Source: Acidobacteriaceae bacterium (lineage in GTDB: Bacteria; Acidobacteriota; Terriglobia; Terriglobales; Acidobacteriaceae). Taken from it: a stretch of 64,000 nt of DNA. The notes beneath the pieces are model-generated. The model made no database searches, was not told where the DNA came from, and saw only the letters and a program-made list of their open reading frames with translations. The DNA lies in the NCBI GenBank assembly GCA_003134655.1, contig PLBY01000107.1, positions 62,001 to 126,000 of the forward strand. Reading direction: 5' to 3'. Below, piece by piece: positions 39,950 through 49,050 of this stretch. Position numbers and translations under genes: made by a program. Each line of letters begins with the position of its first letter. Position 1 is the stretch's first letter.

Positions 39950-40966
39950 TCAGAACAGGTTCAACTGCTCGTCGAAGGCCTGCACCGGCCACTTAGTCGC
40001 GAAGGGTGGCCGTTCGCGGCGGTGGGCCCGCGTCATTTTGTATTTCTCACGCAGGTGGGTGACGAGGTGCGACAAACGCTTGGCATAAGCGGGCGGAAGG
40101 AAGGCGCGGTCCTGATAGCGCTGGCGGTAGCTCTCGGCGAGATGCGGGAAGTTCTGCGCGAGGAAGGGAAGGAACACAGCCGCGGAGCATGGTTTCAGAA
40201 AGAGTGGGTTCGCGAAAACGTAGTCCGCTCCAGCTTCGGCAGCAGCACGGATGACACATTCCAAGTCTTTGGGGGCATCCGTGATTCCTGGGACGACCGG
40301 CGAGCAACTCACGCCGACGCGCAGTCCTGCCTGGCTCAGCTCGCGCACGGCGTCGATGCGGAGATCGGGACGCGGGGCGCGAGGCTCGAGAATTCGCGCT
40401 AGTTCCACATCGAGAGTTGTGACTGTGATGTGAACGGAGAGGCGATTCGTCTTCGCCACTTCTTTGAGCAACTCGAGGTCGCGGACGATCAGATTCGACT
40501 TGGTGACAATGCCCAGTTCGAAGCCGCGATGGCGTGCGAACTCTTCCAGAATCCCGCGCGTGACTTCGTAGCGGCGTTCGGCGGGCTGGTAGGGATCGGT
40601 CGCGGTGCCGAGCGCGATGGCTTCGTCGGGCTTAACGCGATGGAGGTCGTGGCGGAGCAGTCCAGCGGCGTGCTGCTTGACGTAGATCTTCTGCTCGAAC
40701 TCCATGCCATCGCGCATTTCCATAAATTCGTGGGTGTAGCGGGCATAGCAGTAGCGGCATCCGAATTCGCAGCCGCGGTAAGGATTGATTGTCCAGGTGA
40801 AGGGCATCTGACGGTTGCTGACGCAGCGGTTGAGCAGAGACTTGGCGGGAAGAGTGAAGTATTCGACATTGTGCCCTTCGCGCAGTGATTCGCCTTCGGA
40901 GGCGAGACGCGCGATGCCGATCAGGCGGGGCTTGTCGGGCAGAGGGAGCAAGGGCTGGGAAGACAT
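39950..40966 (-). CDS. Radical SAM protein (spore photoproduct lyase-like / PA0069-like)
   Basis: TINPYRGCEFGCRYCYARYTHEFMEMRDGMEFEQKIYVK. Confidence 0.88.
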   Translation of the reverse strand: MSSQPLLPLPDKPRLIGIARLASEGESLREGHNVEYFTLPAKSLLNRCVSNRQMPFTWTINPYRGCEFGCRYCYARYTHEFMEMRDGMEFEQKIYVKQHAAGLLRHDLHRVKPDEAIALGTATDPYQPAERRYEVTRGILEEFARHRGFELGIVTKSNLIVRDLELLKEVAKTNRLSVHITVTTLDVELARILEPRAPRPDLRIDAVRELSQAGLRVGVSCSPVVPGITDAPKDLECVIRAAAEAGADYVFANPLFLKPCSAAVFLPFLAQNFPHLAESYRQRYQDRAFLPPAYAKRLSHLVTHLREKYKMTRAHRRERPPFATKWPVQAFDEQLNLF

Positions 40967-41243
40967 AAGAATTCGCCTTTTGTTCGCCTACAATAGCCTG
41001 TCTGGATCCCGCCGTCAAGGGAAGATCGGGGATAGGTGATGGAGATGATGAAACGACACATGGATGTCGATTAGATGATAAACAGGTGGAGATTTTGTGG
41101 ATGATGACGCGCGCGGATGTGGATTTGGGGCGGACCTGGGGGGCGAACACACGGCGCAAGCTTGCTCTAAGGCCTGATAACAACATTCATTCTGGTATGC
41201 TAACCTTCGCGATTGCGCCCGGTGGGGCAAGAGGAGCTGCTAC

Positions 41244-41849
41244 ATGGGGAACCCGGTCTATCTAGGCTTTCTTGAACTATCCGCATTGCTGCTGGTAACG
41301 GGGTGCATTTGTCACGCTCAATCGGATATGGCCCACGCATCCGCCGCTTCACCGTCCGGTGCCAAACCGCTATTGCTTGAAAAGAATGAAGGGGAGCTGC
41401 GGACGCGCCGACCGCGCCCAAAACCCAGTCCTGCATCGCAATTCATGCTCAAGGCAGGCCCTAAGATCAACGGGTCACAGCATCTGGTGGTGGGCACAGA
41501 GCAGATTGCGCCCGGAGCATCGATACCGACCCACAAACATCCCACTGAGGATGAAATTGTGCTGATCCACTCCGGCACAGCGCACGCATGGGTCGGCGAG
41601 CAGGAGCGCGATTTGCATGCGGGCGGACTCGTCTTCATTCCCGCAAATACTTGGGTCGGATTAAAGAACACGTCTGCCGAACCGCTCGATGTGACATTCA
41701 TCTTCTCTGCGCCCGGATTCGACGAGTTCCAAATGTGTATCTCAGTGCCAGCGGGTGAGACCCCAACTCCAATGACCGAACAGGACCTACAGAGATGTGA
41801 GGCTCCTGGGCATATGATCTATAAGGAGGCCGTTGCGAAACAGCAGTGA
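41244..41849 (+). CDS. Secreted cupin-domain protein
   Basis: Signal sequence with LLVTGC; APGASIPTHKHPTEDEIVLIHSGTAHAWVGEQERDLHAGGLVFIPANTWVGLKN. Confidence 0.82.
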   Translation: MGNPVYLGFLELSALLLVTGCICHAQSDMAHASAASPSGAKPLLLEKNEGELRTRRPRPKPSPASQFMLKAGPKINGSQHLVVGTEQIAPGASIPTHKHPTEDEIVLIHSGTAHAWVGEQERDLHAGGLVFIPANTWVGLKNTSAEPLDVTFIFSAPGFDEFQMCISVPAGETPTPMTEQDLQRCEAPGHMIYKEAVAKQQ

Positions 41850-42154
41850 GCCGTGAGCTGTTCTCGTAACTGGCGAAAAATCCCCATAGCACTCACTGAC
41901 GAGGCCGCTGCCGAACACTTCCTTCTCCATATCCGCAAAGGTCTCATCATGAAGTGCAATCGTCAGATACTTGATCTGATTTGACCAGTCTTGCGCCAAC
42001 TATGAGGCTAGAGTCGCATTTGTCAGCTCTGGCTCCGAGCCAAAGTGTGCGAGGAATCAGGCTGCGGTAAGAATGCCAATACCGGGAACGAGAAAGCTCC
42101 CCCGGAGCCGGAAGAGCGTCGTTTAGACATTCGAAGAAAGTTTGGAGAAGGCTA

Positions 42155-43510
42155 ATGAAAACGAAGTTGCTTTTGACCGTTACCGCATTCATGGTTTTGG
42201 CTGCGGGATCCCTTGTACAGGCGCAAACTTTTACTGTCCTTCACAAATTCAACCTTAAGGACGGACAAAATCCTCAGGGAGCCTTAGCCCAGGATAAAGC
42301 CGGGAACCTTTACGGTACGACCGTGTTTGGTGGATCGTACGCCAGCGGCGGACAAGACAAGGGAAATGGAACTATTTTCAAGCTTAGCCCCGGCGGCAAA
42401 GAGACAGTGCTGCACAGTTTCAGCAGCGGAACCGACGGCGGATCTCCTTACGCGGGCTTAATTCCGGGCGGTCCGAACAACTTTTACGGCGTAGCAATGG
42501 TTGGCGGAGATCTTTCCTGTCCCTCTGCAGACCTGGGCGGCTGCGGAACCATTTTCAAAATTAACACCTCAGGGAAATTGACCACCGTGCACGCCTTCAC
42601 CGGCGCCTCCAACACTCCTACCGACGGCCAGGGACCTGAAGCCGGTTTGTTCCGGGACAAGGCAGGGAATCTTTTCGGGACCACGTTTTGGGGCGGGCTC
42701 TCTTTTGCCCTCGACTCTAACGGTTGCGGCACTGTCTATGAAGTGAACCCGAATGGAGTGGGAATCGGGCTCTACAGCTTTGAGTGCTTCCTCAACTCCG
42801 CTTCCGACGGTTGGCGTCCGGCATCGAGTCTGGTGGAGGATTCCGCGGGCAATCTTTATGGAACGACCGAACTGGGCGGCCTGGTCGACTGCAGTAGCCC
42901 ATTTTCCAATACGGGTTGCGGTACTGTCTTCGAATTGACCCCCGGCTCAGCCGGCTGGACGGAAACGATCCTCTACAAGTTTACAGGCGGCACGGACGGT
43001 TCCGCTCCCATGGCGGGACTGGTTATCGATTCCCAAGGCAGTCTCTACGGAACAACCAGTGCGGGCGGCGATCTAAGTTGCCCGACGCTCGGCAGCAGTT
43101 ATGGGTGCGGCACCGTCTTCAAACTTACTAACAGGAATGGAACGTGGACCGAAAGCGTTTTCTATGCCTTCCCAGGTGGCTCGAACGGGGCCGCTCCTGA
43201 ATCTCAACTGGTGCGAGACTCGGCCGGAAACTTTTATGGTACTGCGGTGAACGGCGGTTACGTTAAATGTCCCTACGGCACCAACGGTTACCCTGGTTGC
43301 GGGGTGGTGTTTAAGCTTACTCCCCAAGGGAAGGAGAGCGTTCTGCACGCCTTCAAAGGACCGGATGGCTTTACACCGTTGGGAGGGCTACTCCTCAACA
43401 TGTCCACCAACACACTCTATGGAACGACGACCGGTGGAGGAGATATCGCGCATTGCAGTCTCGCCGGTTACTACAGCGGCTGCGGAGTGGTCTACAAGGT
43501 AAACCCGTAG
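42155..43510 (+). CDS. Secreted protein with tandem GloVer-type repeats
   Basis: Repeated (G)NLYGTT..GG.........GTVFKL.P.G..ETVLYSF.GGTDG..P.AGL modules. Confidence 0.85.
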   Translation: MKTKLLLTVTAFMVLAAGSLVQAQTFTVLHKFNLKDGQNPQGALAQDKAGNLYGTTVFGGSYASGGQDKGNGTIFKLSPGGKETVLHSFSSGTDGGSPYAGLIPGGPNNFYGVAMVGGDLSCPSADLGGCGTIFKINTSGKLTTVHAFTGASNTPTDGQGPEAGLFRDKAGNLFGTTFWGGLSFALDSNGCGTVYEVNPNGVGIGLYSFECFLNSASDGWRPASSLVEDSAGNLYGTTELGGLVDCSSPFSNTGCGTVFELTPGSAGWTETILYKFTGGTDGSAPMAGLVIDSQGSLYGTTSAGGDLSCPTLGSSYGCGTVFKLTNRNGTWTESVFYAFPGGSNGAAPESQLVRDSAGNFYGTAVNGGYVKCPYGTNGYPGCGVVFKLTPQGKESVLHAFKGPDGFTPLGGLLLNMSTNTLYGTTTGGGDIAHCSLAGYYSGCGVVYKVNP

Positions 43511-43521
43511 TCGCGGTGTGC

Positions 43522-43544
43522 GGGGCGGGGCGGGGGCGGGGGGG
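43522..43544 (+). other. G-quadruplex-type motif between convergent genes
   Basis: GGGGCGGGGCGGGGGCGGGGGGG, single-C loops. Confidence 0.7.
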
Positions 43545-43563
43545 CAGTATTTCTAAATGGGCA

Positions 43564-45684
43564 TCACACCCTACCTCCCCTGACCAACCGCATTTGGAGA
43601 CCGAGACTGACTAGGTACGCTCCAATAATGAGAAACATCAGGTTCTGGTTGCCCATGATCATGCTGAGGTATTCACAGAATCCGCCGATCATGGCTCCGA
43701 TCAGGTTTGCGCCGAAGAAGGAAGAAGGGATTGACGCTTGGCGGAAGGTCGTGGAGAAGATCAGGCCGGCAAAAAAGATCGGCAGCGGCACCACGAGAAG
43801 AGACCACAGCAATCGTTCGTCGAAACTTAACGCCAGAATAGAGTCGCGTTTAACCAAGTAGAGCAGCAGTAGAGTTGCGATCAGTGGCGCGTAAAGCCAA
43901 GTCCGGAAACGGCTCATGCGCATGGCCACCATGTTCGCAGCCAACACCATCAGAAGAACGCCCGCCACAACCACCATGGTTACAAACCAGGTGGTACCAA
44001 AATAGAGCGAACAGTCCGCAATGCTCTTCGTCTCGAGAAGCAGGAAACCCAGGCCCAGAAACAGAAAGTGGCCATCGTTCATGCCGAATCCTCGGCCACG
44101 CAGCATGAACACCGCCGGTATAGTGATCGCCAGTAGAATTCCAATCACGATCAGGTAGTCGGATGGGATGGTTTTGCGAGAGAGATAAAGAAAGGGCCAG
44201 TCGTCGGTAGGGACGACGGCGTCGGATAAATCGTCACCTGCCGGGAAGACTGTGCGCACGAATCGGCCGTATTGAGGGGGCAGGTCCGGGTGCTGACCAC
44301 GGAAGGCGCAGATCACCACCTGTCCTTGACTTTCATACACAACCGGCATCTGGTTTGTAGCGAGTGCAACCATCCGCACCAGCTTGCGGGCGAGCCAATC
44401 GTGCCCGGCCATGAAAGAAAGCGACAATACCCCATTGTCGTTCAGCAACCGGAAGGCCGACTGCATGCTCTGCACGGTGTAGATATAACCGTCTAGGCGG
44501 ATGTTACTCATCGAGCTAAACAGCGTTTGTGAGTCTAAGAAGCCGAAGACCACCATGTCGTATCCGCCGCTTGAACGCCGAAGAAACGCTCGGGCATCCT
44601 CCACGTGAATGCGAACCTTCGGATTCTGGTAAATTCCCGAAGCATTGAATCGGTTCGACAGTTTCACTAACATCGGATCGATTTCCACCGCATCCACCTG
44701 TTCGGCTCCGTTCAGCACCGCGATCTGTGTGTCCGTGCCTCCTCCCGCCCCTAACATGAGCACCCGTCGGTGGGCAGGAGCCAGCGCATACGGCAGATCG
44801 TACTGCAATCTTGCGTCGAGAATCTGGGTTCTGTTCAGCGGAGAATACCGGCTTGGGTCGAAGGTCCCGTCGCTCTGAAGAAAATAGTGATTTACCCTCA
44901 CATCGTAGATGGGCGGATCCTGCATCGTGCGTAGCCCCGGGTATGGCTCTCGTATGGGAGTATTCCCGTGCTTATCACCCTGCAAGACCACGACGATGTA
45001 ATAGTACGGTGACCAGATTGCACTGGGACTGACCGAAAAATACACCCCCGCCAACGATAGGACCAGGATCGGGATTGATCGCAACCACTGCCCTCGCGGA
45101 AGAAGCAAAATAATCGCGAAAGCCACGAATCCCATTCCCAGCATCGGCGAAAAGTACTTCAACGAGAAAACCCCGAAGCACAGCGTCCCTGCAAGGCTGC
45201 CACCCAAGTCCCACGAGTAGGCCAGTAACGGGGGTAGGGCTTCAAAGAGCGATCCGATCCGCTGCCCCAGCGGTACGAACACGATTGCGTTGCTGACAAA
45301 GATTCCCACCAGACTTACATAACGCAGGAGTTGAGGAGTAGGTGTGTAAAACCTGCTCTCCGACGCAGTAGTCGGCAGAGTGATGAAATGGGCAATCAAC
45401 AGCCATACGATGTTGATCAGCAGCAGAGCTGGCAGCCATCCAAAGAGCGACTTTCTCTTCTTGCCGACAATCGCTCCGACACCCAGACCGAGGAAGGAAC
45501 TGATCAATATCAGATTGGCGTAATAGGCGATCAGTCTTACGACCGCAGGGGCCCAGCGAATCACCATCAATTCGAGAAAGAGTGCGAGAAATGACAGACA
45601 GAACAACTCCAGCCCGCGCCGCCGTCTGACATCCAAATCCGTCGCTTGAGACAACGACTGAGCGGGTGATGCGGTCGAACCCAT
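43564..45684 (-). CDS. Polytopic membrane protein fused to spermidine-synthase-like methyltransferase domain
   Basis: Multiple TM at both ends; RRVLMLGAGGGTDTQIAVLNGAEQVDAVEIDPMLVKLSNRF. Confidence 0.85.
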   Translation of the reverse strand: MGSTASPAQSLSQATDLDVRRRRGLELFCLSFLALFLELMVIRWAPAVVRLIAYYANLILISSFLGLGVGAIVGKKRKSLFGWLPALLLINIVWLLIAHFITLPTTASESRFYTPTPQLLRYVSLVGIFVSNAIVFVPLGQRIGSLFEALPPLLAYSWDLGGSLAGTLCFGVFSLKYFSPMLGMGFVAFAIILLLPRGQWLRSIPILVLSLAGVYFSVSPSAIWSPYYYIVVVLQGDKHGNTPIREPYPGLRTMQDPPIYDVRVNHYFLQSDGTFDPSRYSPLNRTQILDARLQYDLPYALAPAHRRVLMLGAGGGTDTQIAVLNGAEQVDAVEIDPMLVKLSNRFNASGIYQNPKVRIHVEDARAFLRRSSGGYDMVVFGFLDSQTLFSSMSNIRLDGYIYTVQSMQSAFRLLNDNGVLSLSFMAGHDWLARKLVRMVALATNQMPVVYESQGQVVICAFRGQHPDLPPQYGRFVRTVFPAGDDLSDAVVPTDDWPFLYLSRKTIPSDYLIVIGILLAITIPAVFMLRGRGFGMNDGHFLFLGLGFLLLETKSIADCSLYFGTTWFVTMVVVAGVLLMVLAANMVAMRMSRFRTWLYAPLIATLLLLYLVKRDSILALSFDERLLWSLLVVPLPIFFAGLIFSTTFRQASIPSSFFGANLIGAMIGGFCEYLSMIMGNQNLMFLIIGAYLVSLGLQMRLVRGGRV

Positions 45685-46045
45685 GCAAGATTCTCCTTCG
45701 GGTGCCAGGATGTGGCAGTGTTTTAAGGGCGGAGTTGATGATTATAGCCTTGGCCTACACTTTCTTAGACCGCAGTTGAAAATCCCGCTATTTTCGCCAG
45801 TGCCTCCCGGCGTCTTGCATGTGGTCGGCGTCGTCCAGCGCGAACGAGTGCGGCATAGGGTACCTGGTGAAAAGTCGCCTTAACACGCATTGACCAGGAT
45901 CGCGCACCTGGATAATTGTTCCACGCCGAAAACGCAATTTCGACAGACCTCCGCCCTTCGCCCCCGGCTGATCATGTACCTTCGATTGTCAATCGACCTC
46001 AAGTCAAAACGCGCGTGACCGCATTTTTCCAAGTATGCTCTTGAT

Positions 46046-47932
46046 GTGCAGATGCTTCGAATCCTGGTGGCGGTAGCGCTGGTCAGCCTGGTTGGATCCT
46101 CGACGATTCCGCGGGAAAAGCACCGGGACCCGGCCGCGCTGCATCTGCCGAGTGAAGATCAAGCGTGGGCGGAGAAGACCTTAGCAAGCCTTTCCCTTGA
46201 GGAGAAGGTCGGGCAGCTCTTCATGGTTCGTATGCGCGTCGGACTCTCCGGCGTTCGGAACCCTGAGTATGAGCGGATCTCCAACAGCATTCGCAAGTAC
46301 CACATCGGGTCGGTGGCCATGTCGGCGTCGCCGGGAGCGCGATTACTTCCTAGCGACCATCGATACGAGACCGTGGTCATGCTGAACCGGCTGCAGACGG
46401 AATCGAAACTGCCGCTGCTGATTGCCGGAGATTTTGAACAAGGCGTGCTTCCCGCGCGCCTTTTCGGGACAACGGTATTTCCGCACGCGATGGCATTTGG
46501 CGCAGCGGGCAAGGCGGCCTATGCCGAGGAGTTCGGACGCATTACGGCGCAGGAAAGCCGGGCGATCGGCGTGCACTGGAATCTGTTTCCCGTCGCCGAC
46601 GTGAACTCCAATCCGGCGAATCCGATCATTGGCACGCGAGCGTTCGGCGCCAATCCCGAGCAGGTCGGGGCGCTGGTGGCCGCCTACATCCGCGGGGCAC
46701 GAGCGAATGGGATGCTGACCACGGCCAAGCACTTTCCAGGGCACGGCAATACCGGGACAGACTCGCATCTCGCTCTGGCACGGGTAGACGAGAGTGCGAG
46801 GGTGCTGCGTACTGTGGACCTGCCTCCATTTCGCAAGGCGATTGATGCCGGAGTCGATGCTGTGATGACGGCGCACATCCGGGTGCCCGCGCTTGATCCG
46901 GATCCGAACCTGGTGGCTACGACGTCACCGGCCATCGTCACGGGTCTGCTGAAGGGCGAGCTTGGCTTCAAGGGAATCGTTGTCACAGATGGCCTGGACA
47001 TGGCGGGGCTGACCCGCCTGTACGCAGGACACGTTGGACGAGCGGCGGTGGATGCCTTCAAGGCCGGGAACGACGTGCTGACGATGCCGGCTGATCTGGA
47101 TGCCAGCTATCATGCGGTTCTCGATGCGGTGCGCACCGGCGAAATTTCCCAGCAGCGTCTCGATGCCTCCGTACTGAAAATATTGCAGGCCAAAGCTTCC
47201 GTGGGTCTGCACAAGGTTCGTCTGGTGGACGTGGCGGCGATTCCGAAACTGGTGGGCAGTCCGGCAAACGTTGCCACCGGTCAGCGAATCTCTGATGCAT
47301 CCATCACGCTGGTGCGGGATAACGGCAAACTGCTTCCGCTGAGATCTGGGGCAATGGTGAAGAACGCTGCTCTCCATCAAGCGGGAGGACCGGATCCTCG
47401 CCCGGTGCTGGTGGTTGTTCTCTGCGACAACGTGCGAGCAGAAGATGGTCGTGTTCTGGAGCGCGAGATTCGGACGCGTATGCCCGATGCGAACGTGGTG
47501 TATGTGGATCCGCGCGTGGCGCCGAGCAGGACCGATGGCGTGCTGAAAGCGGTGGACCAGGCGCGGGCAGTTGTGGTCGCGGTGTACATTGTGCCCTCAG
47601 CCGCGAGATCGAGGAAACTGGGGCGCGGTGGGAAGCATCCCGCGTCTCTGCCGGATTCGACGAGCGCACTGTTCGAGAAAATTCTCGGCCGCGCCGGTGA
47701 GAAGACCGCGGTTTTGGCAATGGGGAATCCGTATCTGACCGATGACTTTCCCGCAATTCAGAACTACATCTGCACCTTTTCGAATGTGACGGTTTCCGAG
47801 GTCAGCGCCGCCCGGGCGCTGTTTGGGGAAATCCCGATGTCAGGTCGAATGCCAGTCACGCTTTCCAGCGCCCGCGCGCAGGCTGAGGGAAGCTCGCTTT
47901 CAGCACCAGTCGCGAACGTGACGCTTCCGTAG
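46046..47932 (+). CDS. Glycoside hydrolase family 3 (beta-N-acetylhexosaminidase-like)
   Basis: SLEEKVGQLFMVRM, TTAKHFPGHGNTGTDSHLALARVDE, GFKGIVVTDGLDMAGL. Confidence 0.9.
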   Translation: MQMLRILVAVALVSLVGSSTIPREKHRDPAALHLPSEDQAWAEKTLASLSLEEKVGQLFMVRMRVGLSGVRNPEYERISNSIRKYHIGSVAMSASPGARLLPSDHRYETVVMLNRLQTESKLPLLIAGDFEQGVLPARLFGTTVFPHAMAFGAAGKAAYAEEFGRITAQESRAIGVHWNLFPVADVNSNPANPIIGTRAFGANPEQVGALVAAYIRGARANGMLTTAKHFPGHGNTGTDSHLALARVDESARVLRTVDLPPFRKAIDAGVDAVMTAHIRVPALDPDPNLVATTSPAIVTGLLKGELGFKGIVVTDGLDMAGLTRLYAGHVGRAAVDAFKAGNDVLTMPADLDASYHAVLDAVRTGEISQQRLDASVLKILQAKASVGLHKVRLVDVAAIPKLVGSPANVATGQRISDASITLVRDNGKLLPLRSGAMVKNAALHQAGGPDPRPVLVVVLCDNVRAEDGRVLEREIRTRMPDANVVYVDPRVAPSRTDGVLKAVDQARAVVVAVYIVPSAARSRKLGRGGKHPASLPDSTSALFEKILGRAGEKTAVLAMGNPYLTDDFPAIQNYICTFSNVTVSEVSAARALFGEIPMSGRMPVTLSSARAQAEGSSLSAPVANVTLP

Positions 47933-47960
47933 CGGCGTTGCAGAATCTAGACCGACGCAG

Positions 47961-48869
47961 TTAGCGTTCCAACGCTTTGCGATCCCAATTTCCCGTGTCG
48001 GCGGCTGCGTCGTAGGTACTCTGCAGGAATTCCATCAGCGCCGTTTTCGGGGACGCCGCGGTGCGCACGTCGTCGTACATCAGCAGGAACTCTTTCAATT
48101 GCGGATGGTAGAAAGCCGCTGCGGGCTGAATCTTACGTCCGGCAAAGCCGGAGGGCTCAGGTGCAGCGTAGGAATAAAAAGCCGGGCCCTTGATGTCGCC
48201 TCCGCCGGGCCAGAATCCGGCGCTGCTTACCTCATGAGAGTAGGCTTCACGAGTGATGGGGTCGGCACCGGGCCTTTCGGGAGCGCGGCGGCCGGAGAAT
48301 CGCGTCACCGCAAGATCGAAACTGCCCCAGAAGAAATGTACCGGGCTTACTTTGCCTAGAAACCCAGCGCGGAATTCCCTGAAGATCTGATCGACCCAGG
48401 CCGTGATGCGCCAGAATTTGTGAACGGCGACGGGATCGTAGGCGGCGTGAAGGTAGTCCTTCTCAAACGGCGTCGGGTCGGGAATTTCACAGGGCATCGT
48501 CCAGATCTTCACGGTGACACCGAGATCGGCAAGGGCGGCCATGAACTCCTTGTAGAACTCGGCGACACTCTGGGGCTTGAGCGCGAGAGCCACCATGCGG
48601 CCTTCGCTGGTTTCGATCAAGAGCTTGTGGTCGATGAAATCGAAGCGCACCTCGACTGTTCCCCGCGGATACGGCATGGCGGAAGTCGTCATGCCGCGCG
48701 CGGTCAGGTAGAAGGTCACGTTCCAGAAATGATTCACCAGGGGGCACAACTTGAGGCGCACCTTTCCGACGACCTGCGTCCACATGTGCAGGGTGGCGAG
48801 AGTGTCCTTCCAACTGTCGAAGGGCAATGCAGGTAGAAGATCGCGATCACTGGCGGCGTTCGGCATCAT
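47961..48869 (-). CDS. DUF5996-family protein
   Basis: LPALPFDSWKDTLATLHMWTQVVGKVRLKLCPLVNHFWNVTFYLTARGMTTSAMP. Confidence 0.8.
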   Translation of the reverse strand: MMPNAASDRDLLPALPFDSWKDTLATLHMWTQVVGKVRLKLCPLVNHFWNVTFYLTARGMTTSAMPYPRGTVEVRFDFIDHKLLIETSEGRMVALALKPQSVAEFYKEFMAALADLGVTVKIWTMPCEIPDPTPFEKDYLHAAYDPVAVHKFWRITAWVDQIFREFRAGFLGKVSPVHFFWGSFDLAVTRFSGRRAPERPGADPITREAYSHEVSSAGFWPGGGDIKGPAFYSYAAPEPSGFAGRKIQPAAAFYHPQLKEFLLMYDDVRTAASPKTALMEFLQSTYDAAADTGNWDRKALER

Positions 48870-48966
48870 GGTTCCACCCTGGCGAACTAATGTACACCGA
48901 AACGCCCGTGCTCTGGTTATCTCGGGAACTAGTTCTGCTGACGCAGGTTCACTTTAGCGAACCGAC

Positions 48967-48984
48967 CCAGGACTTAAGTCCTGG
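48967..48984. repeat. Perfect 18-bp palindrome CCAGGACTTAAGTCCTGG
   Basis: Intergenic, between divergent/convergent flanks of DUF5996 and M16 genes. Confidence 0.6.
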
Positions 48985-49050
48985 TTCTGTGCCTCCGCTA
49001 CGCGGCTCGTGATCGGCACGTTCAGCCACACGCTCTACAACGAGAAAACT

